Assembly: GCA_017399305.1 (NCBI GenBank)
Contig: JAFQDK010000021.1
Span: 33,710-97,709, forward strand
Length of the DNA stretch: 64,000 nt
Source: Clostridia bacterium
Lineage (GTDB): Bacteria; Bacillota; Clostridia; Oscillospirales; CAG-272
Reading direction: 5' to 3'
The notes beneath the pieces are model-generated. The model made no database searches, had not been told where the DNA came from, and saw nothing but the letters and a program-made list of their open reading frames with translations. This document shows positions 49,350-59,170 of this stretch, in pieces; the stretch's first letter is position 1, and every line of letters starts with the position of its first letter. A program made the position numbers and the translations under genes.

Positions 49350-51476
49350 ATGAAGAGATTTACAAGAATACTCCTTCTTTCGCTTGCACTCATCATGGCT
49401 CTTGCACCTATCGTTGGTGCGGTTGAACCGTATAAGACTTATACTTATGCGAAAGACGGAACCCCGCGTATTTCCCCTACAGCATATACTCCTGTAACAA
49501 ATGTTGACTCTGAGTATATGGGCCTGCTTGATCTTGCAGAGCCTCATAATGTTCCGATTGACGACCCTCGCGATCTCTTTGTTGATCCTGACGGAAATGT
49601 TTATATTGTTGACGCAGGCAACAACCGCGTAATCGTTCTTGACGAAAACTATAAGGTGTCCTTTATCATCTCTGATTTTATTAACGATCAGGGTGTTCCG
49701 GATGGCTTTACTAATCCTTCCGGTGTATTTGCAAACGATAAGCAGATTTTTGTTTGCGATACCGATGCAAACCGTCTTGTTGTATTTGACAGACAGGGTA
49801 ACTTTGAGAAGATTCTTGGCAGACCTACTAGTGCGCTTTTCGGCGAGAGCTCTATCTATAAGCCGGTTGCAGTTGCAGTAGACCAGTATGACCGAATCTT
49901 CGTTATCTCCTCCACTAACTATCAGGGTGTTATCGTTCTGACAAGTGAAGGTGAGTTTACCGGATTTATCGGTGCTCAGGCGGTTGTATACAGCGCATGG
50001 GATGTTATCTGGAGAAGCTTCCAGACAGCAGAGCAGAGAAAGGCTACTGCACAGTATATTCCTACAGAATATAACAACATCACTGTAGACGCTGACGGAT
50101 TTATCTATGTAACATCCGACTCTATCGAGGCGCCTCAGCAGTTTGCACAGCTTAAGAGCAAGTCTGATAAGTATTCACCTGTAAGAAAGCTCAATGCAGC
50201 AGGTGACGAGATTATGAAGCGTCTTGGTTATTTCTCCCCTGCCGGTGAAGTTAACGTAGAGCGCGACAACGTTTCGAGAATCATCGACGTTGCTGTAGGT
50301 CCTGAGAAGACATGGTCCATCATTGATGAAAAGCGTCAGAAGGTTTATACCTATGATGATAACGGCAACCTTCTCTTTGCTTTTGGTGACAGCGGCGGAC
50401 AGCTTGGTAACCTTACCAGCATCGAGGCTGTAGCTTACCAGGGCAACACAATGCTTATCCTTGATAAGAGTGATGACCTCTTTACCGTATATAAGCGTAC
50501 CGAATATGGCGATATCCTCATTTCTGCTCTTGAAAACGAGAATGACCGTCAGTTTGATAAAGCTATTACTTATTGGGAAGAGATTCTCAAGAGAAACTCC
50601 AACTTTGACCTTGCATACATCGGTATCGGTCGTTCATATTACAACGCCGGCGATTATGAAGAAGCAATGGAGTATTATAAGGCAGCATACGACACTGCAA
50701 ACTATTCCGCAGCGTTTAAGGAAGTTCGTAAGCAGTGGATGGAAAAGTGGTTCCTCCTCATTCCTGTTGCTGTAATCGCATTTGTTCTTCTTTGGGGTAA
50801 ATTCTCCAAGTATTACAAGAAGAAGAACAAAGATACCGCACTTAAGGTTGGCAGAAAGACATATTGGGAAGAGCTTCTCTATGTGTTCCACCTTATCTTC
50901 CACCCATTTGACGGTTTCTGGGATTTGAAGCATGAAAAGCGCGGCTCGGTTCGCGGTGCTATTACAATCCTTGCACTCACTATTGTAGCGTTCTATTACA
51001 ACTCTATCGGTCGCGGTTATATCATGAACCCCACCGACGAGTATTCAACAATCTTTGCGCAGGCGGGCTCTGTACTGCTTCCGCTGGCACTTTGGGTAGT
51101 TGCAAACTGGTGTCTCACCACCCTGTTTGAGGGCGAAGGCAGCCTTAAGGATGTATTTGTTGCAACCTGCTATGCACTCTTCCCGATGGTGCTCACACTC
51201 GTTCCCGCAACTCTCTTCTCCAACATTGTTCTTGCAGAAGAGACAGGTATCCTTACATTGCTTATCAACATTGGATATATCTGGACATTCATGCTCATCT
51301 TCTTCGGCGCACAGACAACTCATGACTATACGCTCGGCAAGAACCTGATCATGACAATCGCAACCATCGTTGGTATGGCAATCGTAATGTTTATCGGTAT
51401 CCTGTTTACCAGCCTTATCAGCAACATGGTATCATTTGTAACCAACATTATTGTTGAGTTGCAATACAGAATGTAA
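49350..51476 (+). CDS. NHL/TPR membrane protein with C-terminal Yip1 domain
   Basis: A 708-residue multidomain protein. A signal peptide (MKRFTRILLLSLALIMALA) precedes about 340 residues of NHL-type beta-propeller repeats: DLFVDPDGNVYIVDAGNNRV, IFVCDTDANRLVVFD, GFIYVTSD, and TYDDNGNLLFAFGD. A TPR stretch follows near 400-450 (YIGIGRSYYNAGDYEEAMEYY). A membrane helix at about 468 and then a Yip1-like bundle of helices (510-700) fill the rest. Such genes are recurrent neighbours of sugar ABC operons with DUF5696 proteins. It may sense or organise transport outside the membrane; its mechanism is unknown. AGGAGG sets the start. Confidence 0.85.
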   Translation: MKRFTRILLLSLALIMALAPIVGAVEPYKTYTYAKDGTPRISPTAYTPVTNVDSEYMGLLDLAEPHNVPIDDPRDLFVDPDGNVYIVDAGNNRVIVLDENYKVSFIISDFINDQGVPDGFTNPSGVFANDKQIFVCDTDANRLVVFDRQGNFEKILGRPTSALFGESSIYKPVAVAVDQYDRIFVISSTNYQGVIVLTSEGEFTGFIGAQAVVYSAWDVIWRSFQTAEQRKATAQYIPTEYNNITVDADGFIYVTSDSIEAPQQFAQLKSKSDKYSPVRKLNAAGDEIMKRLGYFSPAGEVNVERDNVSRIIDVAVGPEKTWSIIDEKRQKVYTYDDNGNLLFAFGDSGGQLGNLTSIEAVAYQGNTMLILDKSDDLFTVYKRTEYGDILISALENENDRQFDKAITYWEEILKRNSNFDLAYIGIGRSYYNAGDYEEAMEYYKAAYDTANYSAAFKEVRKQWMEKWFLLIPVAVIAFVLLWGKFSKYYKKKNKDTALKVGRKTYWEELLYVFHLIFHPFDGFWDLKHEKRGSVRGAITILALTIVAFYYNSIGRGYIMNPTDEYSTIFAQAGSVLLPLALWVVANWCLTTLFEGEGSLKDVFVATCYALFPMVLTLVPATLFSNIVLAEETGILTLLINIGYIWTFMLIFFGAQTTHDYTLGKNLIMTIATIVGMAIVMFIGILFTSLISNMVSFVTNIIVELQYRM

Positions 51477-51496
51477 GAAAGGAGTGTTAGAATAAA

Positions 51497-54427
51497 ATGA
51501 AAAGAATATTATCTTTGTTCCTCGCACTCCTGCTTATAGCTGCGACTATGTTTGCTTTTACAGCTGTAGCATATGCAGACGAGACTGCCGAGGAGACCGA
51601 AGACGGCGAACTTGAGTTCCCGAACTACACAACGATCCCCTTCACTTATCAGGAGCAGAAGATCGAGACCATGGAAAAGAAGCTCGACATGCACGGCTAT
51701 GAGCTGTATATCGAGCCTAAGACCGCAGAAGTTGCAGTTATTCACAAGGCAACCGGTCAGGTTCTTCTCACCAACCCCTATGATGTAGCTACATCCAAGG
51801 GTACAGAAGCTACTAAGAATAAGCTTCTTTCTCAGATCATTGTAAACTACAAGGACAATGGCGTTGCTAAAGAGTACAATTCATATTCTGATTCTGCAGC
51901 GCTCGGTCAGATAATCATCAAGGACATCAAAAACGGTGTTCGTGTTGAGTATACTATCGGTCGTGCAAACGCTAACTACCTTGTACCGCGTATGATTTCC
52001 AAGGATAGACTTCACAGCGAGATCCTTGATCTCATTGATTCGAACTTCTATTATCAGAAGATCTATTCATATTACGATCTTAAGGATCCCAGCGACGAAA
52101 CTCTTCCTCAGTCTGTAAAAGACGAGATGCTCAAGGCTTATCCCGTATCAAAGGATATGCCTATCTACGTACTTAGCTCGGACATCCGTAACCGTGAGCT
52201 TGCTTTGATGGAAGATATCATCAAAACTCATGCTCCCGACTATACATACGAGGAGATGGAGTATGACCATCAGATGACTCAGTATGAGTCCACCACACTC
52301 AGCACTCCTGTATTTAGAATGTCCCTTGAGTACACTCTCACTGAGGACGGCCTTGAAGTAACTCTTCCTGCAAACGGTATTCGTTTTGATGAAACTCTCT
52401 ACACACTTGAGAGCATCACATTCCTGCCTTACATGGGCGCAGGTACCTATACAAATGAAGGCTATACCTTCATTCCTGACGGTAGCGGCGCACTGATGGA
52501 CTTCGCTAAGTTTTCTGAGAAGAACACATCTATTGCAGGTACTGTTTACGGCACCGACTTTGCATATCAGACACTTGAAGGTTCTGCAAACCAGGATATT
52601 ATGCGTATGCCTATTTACGGTTTGCGCGAAACTATCCCTGCAAACAAGACCAGCGCAAATGAAGCATATGATCGCGGCTTCTTCGCAATCATCACCGAGG
52701 GTGACGCGCTTTCCAGAATCACTGCAAAGCATGAAAACCAGCTTCACAATTACAACACCGTACAGCTTTCGTTTAATCCCAGACCTAAGGACTCATATGT
52801 TCTTGCAGATACTCTTTCTGTTGGCTCCAGCAGCGCAATCGAAGTAGTTTCCGACCGTAAGTATGTTGGTAGCTACACCGTTAAGTATATGATGCTTCTT
52901 GATGACAACAAGGCAGAGGCTGCAGGCGTTGATAATTACTATGAAACTTCATGGATGGGCATGGCAAAAGCTTACCGTGATTATCTCACCGAGAACGGAG
53001 TTCTCTCGCGTCTTGAAAATGTAGATGCAAACATTCCGCTTTATATTGAGACTTTCGGTTCAACAAAGACCGTGGAAAAGGTTCTCTCTGTTCCTACTAC
53101 TGTAAGCAAGCCTCTTACTTCTTTTGAGGATATTGCTACCATAGCTGATGAACTTGCTGCTGAGGGCATCACCAATGTAGACTTTAAGCTTACCGGTTAT
53201 GCAAATGGTGGTATGTACCCCACCATCCCATACAAACTTAAGTGGGAAAAGGCAGTTGGCGGCGCAAGCGGTTATGAAGATCTCGTTGAATATGCAGCTA
53301 CAAAGGGCTTCGGTATTTATCCCGACTTTGACTTTGCATATGTAAACAATCATAAGAACTTTGATGGTCTCAGCTTTGATAAGCACATCGTTAAGACTAT
53401 CGACAACCGTTACTCCAGCCTTCGTGAGTATGATGCATCTCTTCAGGAGTATGTTTCTTACTTTACACTTTGCGTATCTCCTTCGGTTTATGCTGACTTC
53501 TATGAGAAGTTCTCCGACCGTTATGCAAAGTATGATAACACAAACATTTCGCTTTCAACCATCGGTTATACCCTCAACTCTGACTTTGACGAGGATGAGC
53601 CTTATAACCGTAACGACTCCAAGGACTTCACCGCTGATTTCCTTGCACAGGTTGATGAGAATATGGAAAGCGTAATGAGCCAGAGCGGCAATGTTTATAC
53701 ATGGCAGTATGTTGACAAGATGCTCGGCGTATCTCTCCAGAGCAGCCGTTCACTTTATGCAAGCGCTTCTGTACCTTTCATGGGCGTAGTGCTTCACGGT
53801 TCTGTTGAGTTTGCAGGCAACGCAATCAACATGGCCGGCGATGTCGATTACGAGATTCTCAAGGCTATTGAAAACGGCGCAGGCATTTACTTCATCCTTT
53901 CTTATGACAATACAGAGCTTCTTAAGGAAGATTATTCTCTCTCAAAGTATTACTCTGTACGTTATGACATTTGGAAAGAAGAACTTGTAGAGCGTTACAA
54001 TGAGCTTAACGGACTTCTCAAGGATGTTCAGACATCTCTTATCGTTGATCATGAGTTCCTCATTGGTGAGCGCGTTCCTACCGAGGCAGAGCTTGCAGAT
54101 GATGAAGCTCAGGCTGTAATTGACAAGGCTGACGCTGATGCAGCTGCAGAGGCAGCAGCAAAGAAACAGGCAATGTCCGCAATGCGTGAGCAGTATCTCG
54201 CAGGCGAAATTGCTGCAGGTCAGGAAATCGTTCCTGTCATTGAAGAAACTCCCGCAGTTGAAACCGAGGGTTACCAGTACACTAAGTACACCTCCGATGA
54301 TAATTCTATCGTACGTGTTACTTATGAGAACGGTACATCCTTTATCCTCAACTACAACAACTTTGCAGTTACCGTAGAAGGTGTGGCAGAAACTATTCCT
54401 GCATACGGTTATGTAGTAATTAAGTAA
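51497..54427 (+). CDS. Secreted DUF5696 family protein
   Basis: A 976-residue exported protein. The signal peptide (MKRILSLFLALLLIAATMFA) is followed by a DUF5696-type protein rich in beta strands, then a TIM-barrel-like middle part (ADELAAEGITNVDFKLTGYA, FGIYPDFDFAYVNN). This resembles a glycosidase fold, but I cannot assign catalytic residues or a GH family. The last 100 residues are acidic and alanine-rich (DKADADAAAEAAAKK) before a final beta domain. Proteins of this family sit beside sugar permeases in Clostridia and Paenibacillus. It probably acts on the imported glycan outside the cell. Confidence 0.82.
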   Translation: MKRILSLFLALLLIAATMFAFTAVAYADETAEETEDGELEFPNYTTIPFTYQEQKIETMEKKLDMHGYELYIEPKTAEVAVIHKATGQVLLTNPYDVATSKGTEATKNKLLSQIIVNYKDNGVAKEYNSYSDSAALGQIIIKDIKNGVRVEYTIGRANANYLVPRMISKDRLHSEILDLIDSNFYYQKIYSYYDLKDPSDETLPQSVKDEMLKAYPVSKDMPIYVLSSDIRNRELALMEDIIKTHAPDYTYEEMEYDHQMTQYESTTLSTPVFRMSLEYTLTEDGLEVTLPANGIRFDETLYTLESITFLPYMGAGTYTNEGYTFIPDGSGALMDFAKFSEKNTSIAGTVYGTDFAYQTLEGSANQDIMRMPIYGLRETIPANKTSANEAYDRGFFAIITEGDALSRITAKHENQLHNYNTVQLSFNPRPKDSYVLADTLSVGSSSAIEVVSDRKYVGSYTVKYMMLLDDNKAEAAGVDNYYETSWMGMAKAYRDYLTENGVLSRLENVDANIPLYIETFGSTKTVEKVLSVPTTVSKPLTSFEDIATIADELAAEGITNVDFKLTGYANGGMYPTIPYKLKWEKAVGGASGYEDLVEYAATKGFGIYPDFDFAYVNNHKNFDGLSFDKHIVKTIDNRYSSLREYDASLQEYVSYFTLCVSPSVYADFYEKFSDRYAKYDNTNISLSTIGYTLNSDFDEDEPYNRNDSKDFTADFLAQVDENMESVMSQSGNVYTWQYVDKMLGVSLQSSRSLYASASVPFMGVVLHGSVEFAGNAINMAGDVDYEILKAIENGAGIYFILSYDNTELLKEDYSLSKYYSVRYDIWKEELVERYNELNGLLKDVQTSLIVDHEFLIGERVPTEAELADDEAQAVIDKADADAAAEAAAKKQAMSAMREQYLAGEIAAGQEIVPVIEETPAVETEGYQYTKYTSDDNSIVRVTYENGTSFILNYNNFAVTVEGVAETIPAYGYVVIK

Positions 54428-54441
54428 GGAGGGAAGAACAG

Positions 54442-55416
54442 ATGGATAATACAAAAGTAAATAGCGTCTCTTCTCCCGCTCCTAAGAGAAGAAAGAAAGC
54501 CGCTTCGCTTGATAAGCGTAAGGCGCATGCAGGTTGGGTGTTTGTTGCCCCCTTCCTCATCGGTTTCGTCTTGATCTATCTTCCGATTATTTTCGACTCG
54601 ATCAAGTTCAGCTTCCATGAGATCGACCCTGTAAGAACCGGTGGATACACTCTTACCTGGGTAGGACTCAATAACTATCAGGAGGCACTCTTTGTAAATC
54701 CTGACTACGTTAAAACACTTATTTCCGGTATTCAGCAGCTTATCTTAGAGGTTCCTTCAATCGTTATTTTCTCGCTGTTTATTGCGGTTCTGCTCAATGA
54801 CAAAATCGCAGGTCGTGCAGCGTTCCGTGCGATTCTGTTCGTACCTGTTATTCTTTCAACAGGTCTTATCGAGTCCATTGATGCATCGAACAACCTCAGT
54901 GAGTTTATGGATGCTGAAGCAGGTATCGAAGATGGTACCGGCGCAAGCGCTGCGGCACAGCTTTCCGCCGCTATCGACCTTGAAGCACTGTTTGCTAACA
55001 TGAAGGTCGGTACAGGACTTGTTGAATATGTTGCAAATGCAGTTGACGGTATCTCCGATATTGTAAACCGTTCCGGCGTACAGATCCTCATCTTCCTTGC
55101 AGGTCTTCAGTCTATCTCTCCTGCAATTTATGAGTCTTGCCGTATGGACGGTGCAACCACATGGGAAACTTTCTGGAAGATAACCTTCCCGATGATTTCT
55201 CCTATGATTCTTGTAAATGCATTTTATACGATTATCGACGCATTCACTTCCGAGTCAAACGCTGTTATGAAGCTTATCGACAGCGTATACTCACAGCCTG
55301 ACGGTAACGTACTCAGCTCTGCAATGGCATGGATGTACTTCCTCATTGTTATCCTGATACTTTGCGCAGTAGGCGGCATCATGTCTGCGTTCGTATTCTA
55401 CCAGAGAAGAGATTAA
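54442..55416 (+). CDS. Sugar ABC transporter permease with extracellular insertion
   Basis: A 324-residue CUT1 permease of the MalF side. The EAA loop is ESCRMDGATTWETFWKITFP. Between membrane segments, residues about 151-211 form an insertion (ending near GISDIVNRSG) that is polar and alanine-rich and should lie outside the membrane; most permeases of this class lack it. GGAGGG precedes the ATG. It follows the DUF5696 gene by 14 bases and pairs with the next gene. The insertion may contact the DUF5696 protein or the large binding protein. Confidence 0.9.
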   Translation: MDNTKVNSVSSPAPKRRKKAASLDKRKAHAGWVFVAPFLIGFVLIYLPIIFDSIKFSFHEIDPVRTGGYTLTWVGLNNYQEALFVNPDYVKTLISGIQQLILEVPSIVIFSLFIAVLLNDKIAGRAAFRAILFVPVILSTGLIESIDASNNLSEFMDAEAGIEDGTGASAAAQLSAAIDLEALFANMKVGTGLVEYVANAVDGISDIVNRSGVQILIFLAGLQSISPAIYESCRMDGATTWETFWKITFPMISPMILVNAFYTIIDAFTSESNAVMKLIDSVYSQPDGNVLSSAMAWMYFLIVILILCAVGGIMSAFVFYQRRD

Positions 55417-55432
55417 GAAAGGAGGAGTAAAG

Positions 55433-56461
55433 ATGAATTCACAACCCGTAGTTAAAAAAGACACAAAAAATAAGATTCGCGTTGAATTTGACCGCACTCC
55501 TCTTAAGGATCGCCTTAAGGCGAAGTTCGGTAACATGGCGTTTTATTCAAACGTAGTTTGGTACCTCTTCCGCTTCATCATTCTTCTTGGCGTTTCTTAT
55601 ATCGTGCTTTATCCCTTCTTCACAAAGATCGCTGCTTCTTTCATGAGCCCCGATGACTTTATCGATGTAACGGTAATGCTTATTCCTAAGTATCCGTCTC
55701 TCGATCAGTATAAGGAGATCTTTATTGAGAACGAGTATATGTCTGCGTTCTTCAACACACTTGCACTTTCGCTGATCTCGGCAGTGCTTCAGACCTTTGT
55801 TTCCTGCCTTGTCGGTTACGGTCTTGCAAAGTTCAAGTTCAAGGGAAATGCGCTTATCATGGGCGCGGTTATCCTCACTATGGTAGTACCTCACGGTACA
55901 GTATACCTTTCGATGTTTATGCAGTTCCGCTATTTTGATATTTTCAAGATTGGCGAAGTTGGTATTATCCAGCTGCTTACAGGCAATTCACTTCAGCTTA
56001 CCGGTTCGTTCTGGCCCATGGTTATCCTTTCGATAACAGGTCTTGCGTTCAAGAACGGTCTTTACATCTTTATGATGCGTCAGTTCTTCCGCGGCGTTCC
56101 CGATGAGCTTGAAGAAAGTGCTTACATCGACGGTTCAGGTACATTCCGTACCTTCCTTCAGATCATCATTCCTCTTTCGATTCCTATGATGATCACAATC
56201 TTCCTGTTTGCATTCTCATGGCAGTGGACAGATAATTTCTATACCGAAATGTTTATGTCAAGCAACAGAAAACTCATTCTTATGCCTGACATCGTTGGTG
56301 TACCTAAGACTCTGGAAACTACATATGCAGGTCAGGAACTCTACTATTCTGCGATTAACAACACATGCGGTATTATGATTATTCTTCCGCTTGTTGTACT
56401 CTACCTGTTCTGCCAGAAGTACCTTGTTCAGGGTATCGAGCGTTCCGGTATCGTAGGCTAA
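55433..56461 (+). CDS. Carbohydrate ABC transporter permease (MalG-like)
   Basis: A 342-residue permease, the second of the pair. The EAA loop is ESAYIDGSGTFRTFLQIIIP. The N-terminal 50 residues are basic and cytoplasmic, longer than in the other MalG-like gene. AAGGAGG is correctly placed. It is the last transporter gene; a terminator follows 10 bases after the stop. Having two permease pairs but a single binding protein gene in one operon suggests either two importers sharing parts or different substrates. Confidence 0.92.
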   Translation: MNSQPVVKKDTKNKIRVEFDRTPLKDRLKAKFGNMAFYSNVVWYLFRFIILLGVSYIVLYPFFTKIAASFMSPDDFIDVTVMLIPKYPSLDQYKEIFIENEYMSAFFNTLALSLISAVLQTFVSCLVGYGLAKFKFKGNALIMGAVILTMVVPHGTVYLSMFMQFRYFDIFKIGEVGIIQLLTGNSLQLTGSFWPMVILSITGLAFKNGLYIFMMRQFFRGVPDELEESAYIDGSGTFRTFLQIIIPLSIPMMITIFLFAFSWQWTDNFYTEMFMSSNRKLILMPDIVGVPKTLETTYAGQELYYSAINNTCGIMIILPLVVLYLFCQKYLVQGIERSGIVG

Positions 56462-56470
56462 AACAAATAC

Positions 56471-56497
56471 AAAAAGCACCGCTTTGCGGTGCTTTTT
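56471..56497 (+). terminator. Intrinsic terminator of the glycan import cluster
   Basis: AAAAAGCACCGC, loop TTT, GCGGTGCTTTTT plus one T. Confidence 0.93.
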
Positions 56498-56597
56498 TAC
56501 TGCAATAATTGTTAAACCAAGACAGCAAGAATTGCTATTGTTAACAGTTATATTTACGTGTAAAATATAATCAGAATAACAAATGGAGCGTGCAGAT

Positions 56598-59003
56598 ATG
56601 AAAAAACTTTTAAAAACAGCAATTCTTTTTATAATTTCGGCGACTCTTTTAATAAGTATATTTGCGGCAGATAAAACGCATGATGTGAATGACAGTGGCC
56701 AGGTCGATTTGCTTGATGTTCTTGCGATCATGAGAGAGCTGCCAAAAGAAACTCCCGACACCTCCATGGATATGAATGGTGATGGAACTGTTAGTGTGCT
56801 TGATGTATTGTTATTGCTTCAGGCTATAGTCAACGGCGGTAGCGGCAAAGTAGATGTTTATTATTCTTACACCGACATTGTTTCGCGTATGACTGACACC
56901 CCTTATTTAAGTATGAATAACACCGACGAGGAGAGCGAGATGTTCACCTCGTATGACCGAAAGTCGCAGTATGTTGACGGTAAATATACAAACTGGCGTG
57001 CTAATGGAGACGGAAGCAATGTTATTGGCACTACCGAAGACGGCGGACATCTTATTGCCGATATTACTGGCGCGGGCTTTATTTCGCGTATCTGGTCTGC
57101 AACAAGCGGTCCCGGCCACGTTAAAATATTTATCGATGGCGAAGAAGAGGCCACTATTGATCTTGCATTTGCGGATTTTTTTAATTGTACTTCAGAGCCT
57201 TTTGTATATTCAAATCTTGTGTATGAGGACAGTGCACGCGGCAAGAATAACTTTGTTCCGATAACGTTTAACGAGTCTTGCCGTGTTGTAGCATACGGTG
57301 GTTTTGGTGATGACGGTTGGGGCAAATACTATCACATAAACTATACTTTGTTCCCGGAAAATGTTACTGTAGAGTCTATGCCCGATGCATTTTCCAATGA
57401 GCAGAAAGCGGCACTTGAAGAGATAAATACCTTCTTCGGTGAGGGTATTGGTACAAATCCCGAAGGTTGTCAGGATGCGGCCTTTGAGACATTTACTGTT
57501 TCAAAGGATGCTCCCGCTGTTAAGACTATCACTGGCAAGGGCGCAATAAGCGGTCTGCTTGTAAAGATTGATTCGCTTGGCGACGTTTATGCAAACTCAA
57601 AGAGAGCAGTAGATGCACTTAAGAATCTCCGCATTAGGATTTATTGGGACGGTGAGACCGTGCCTTCGGTAAATTCACCTCTCGGTGACTTTTTCGCAAG
57701 CAGCTACGGCTTTACCTATGTACGCACGCTTTTGCTCGGAGTGCGTGATGACCGCACATTCTATAACTACTATTACATGCCATATCTCAAGGAGGCAAAG
57801 ATTGAGATTTACACAGTAGGTGACTCTGCCGAAACAGTTTCACTCTCTGTAAACGTTGTGGAAAATACCGTTCACGAAGATGATATGATGTACTTCGGTG
57901 CACTCTTCAACCTCGGAGGCTATCATTCCGACGCGCTTATTGACGGTGAGTATAACACCGCCGCAGAGCGCAACCCCGACTATCACTTCATCACCGTAAA
58001 CGGCGCGGGCAGACTTGTGGGACTTACACTTCACCACAACAAGACTATTGACGGCGTTGATCCCCTCAGTCACCCCGGCAACCCGTGGTGGGGCGAGGGT
58101 GATGAGAAGTTCTTTATCGATGGCGAAAAATTCCCTTCATGGTTTGGCACAGGCACCGAGGACTTCTTCGGATATGCTTGGTGTTCACCTCTCCTCTTTA
58201 CAAAGGCTTATCACGCACAGTCCTACTGTGAGGGCTCGTCAAACAGCATCGGCAACCGCGTTGTTACGCGCATTATGATGGGCGACAGCATTCCTTTTGA
58301 TGAGCGCTTTGAGGGCTATATCGAAAAGTATTATACTGATGAATACACAAAGTATAGCTTTACATCCTACTTCTACCGTGCCAAGGGCGGTACTGTAGAG
58401 GGCATCAACTACGACGATAGCGCAGTTCTTGACTATTATCAGCCGGATGACTCAGGCAACGGCCTTGTCGAGGGCGAAAACCTCTATGTTGAGGCGATCA
58501 ACTCTGCAAATGGCTATATCGATCATCAGCCAATGGTATCTTACAGCCCTGCTTGGAGCCGTGATACTCAGATGTATTGCGGAGGCTTTACGGTAGGCGA
58601 TTCTATCGACTTTACACTTCCCGCACCTTCGGACGGTGAGTATATGCTGCTTGCCTCCTTTGCAAATGCTGTGGACTTCGGTATTTTGCAGGCTTCGGTC
58701 AACGGTACTTCGGTAGGCACTCCCGTTGACACCTACGGTAAGATTGTTGCGGCGGATTACCTCACCGAGCTTGGCAAGGTAACTTTGACAGAGGGATATA
58801 CAAACACGCTAACCTTTGAAGTTACCGGTAAGAACGCGAGTGCGACCAACTATCGCTTTGGCATCGACTTCGTGCTTCTTGTTCCCGTAAGTGAGTATAA
58901 GAGTCTTGCAGAGCTTGACCTTACCGCTTATACTGATGTAGTACGTTTTAATACCAAGCGTGACATAAACACCACAGGCACGTACACCTTTGAAGCAGTA
59001 TAA
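56598..59003 (+). CDS. GH172 (DUF2961) enzyme with N-terminal dockerin-like module
   Basis: An 801-residue secreted enzyme. After a signal-like segment (MKKLLKTAILFIISATLLIS) come two good calcium loops of a dockerin, DVNDSGQVDLLDVL and DMNGDGTVSVLDVLLLL, at residues about 30-80, an N-terminal place for a module usually found at the C-terminus. Residues about 90-480 match the DUF2961 family, now GH172: GAGFISRIWSATSGPGHVKI, GGFGDDGWGKYYHINY and FGTGTEDFFGYAW. GH172 enzymes act on fructose- or arabinofuranose-containing glycans. The C-terminal 200 residues look like a jelly-roll domain. GGAG sets the ATG at 56598. A mobile element begins shortly after the stop. Confidence 0.86.
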   Translation: MKKLLKTAILFIISATLLISIFAADKTHDVNDSGQVDLLDVLAIMRELPKETPDTSMDMNGDGTVSVLDVLLLLQAIVNGGSGKVDVYYSYTDIVSRMTDTPYLSMNNTDEESEMFTSYDRKSQYVDGKYTNWRANGDGSNVIGTTEDGGHLIADITGAGFISRIWSATSGPGHVKIFIDGEEEATIDLAFADFFNCTSEPFVYSNLVYEDSARGKNNFVPITFNESCRVVAYGGFGDDGWGKYYHINYTLFPENVTVESMPDAFSNEQKAALEEINTFFGEGIGTNPEGCQDAAFETFTVSKDAPAVKTITGKGAISGLLVKIDSLGDVYANSKRAVDALKNLRIRIYWDGETVPSVNSPLGDFFASSYGFTYVRTLLLGVRDDRTFYNYYYMPYLKEAKIEIYTVGDSAETVSLSVNVVENTVHEDDMMYFGALFNLGGYHSDALIDGEYNTAAERNPDYHFITVNGAGRLVGLTLHHNKTIDGVDPLSHPGNPWWGEGDEKFFIDGEKFPSWFGTGTEDFFGYAWCSPLLFTKAYHAQSYCEGSSNSIGNRVVTRIMMGDSIPFDERFEGYIEKYYTDEYTKYSFTSYFYRAKGGTVEGINYDDSAVLDYYQPDDSGNGLVEGENLYVEAINSANGYIDHQPMVSYSPAWSRDTQMYCGGFTVGDSIDFTLPAPSDGEYMLLASFANAVDFGILQASVNGTSVGTPVDTYGKIVAADYLTELGKVTLTEGYTNTLTFEVTGKNASATNYRFGIDFVLLVPVSEYKSLAELDLTAYTDVVRFNTKRDINTTGTYTFEAV

Positions 59004-59004
59004 T

Positions 59005-59035
59005 GTAAAGGGCATTGAACAGATGTGTTCTTTAC
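59005..59035 (+). other. Hairpin after the GH172 gene
   Basis: GAACA-GATG-TGTTC, extended by GTAAA and TTTAC across a one-sided bulge. There is no U-run. It may be a weak terminator or part of the mobile-element junction. Confidence 0.4.
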
Positions 59036-59081
59036 CTAATACATTATATATGGCTGCGGCTCATTTGCGATAATTTGAAAA

Positions 59082-59150
59082 GTGGTTATATATAAACAAG
59101 GCGGTGATAATCCAAAACTTGAAACCATAACCACAAAGCAATTTTATCAC
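59082..59150 (+). other. Interleaved inverted repeats before tnpV
   Basis: GTGGTTAT (59082-59089) pairs with ATAACCAC (59127-59134). GTGATAA (59104-59110), inside that loop, pairs with TTATCAC (59144-59150), beyond it. As RNA this would be an H-type pseudoknot ending 4 bases before the tnpV ribosome site. However a promoter-like pair TTGCGA and TATATA (59065-59092) overlaps the first arm, so the repeats could instead be DNA-binding sites. Confidence 0.5.
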
Positions 59151-59170
59151 GAATGGAGGTCGAAAACAAG

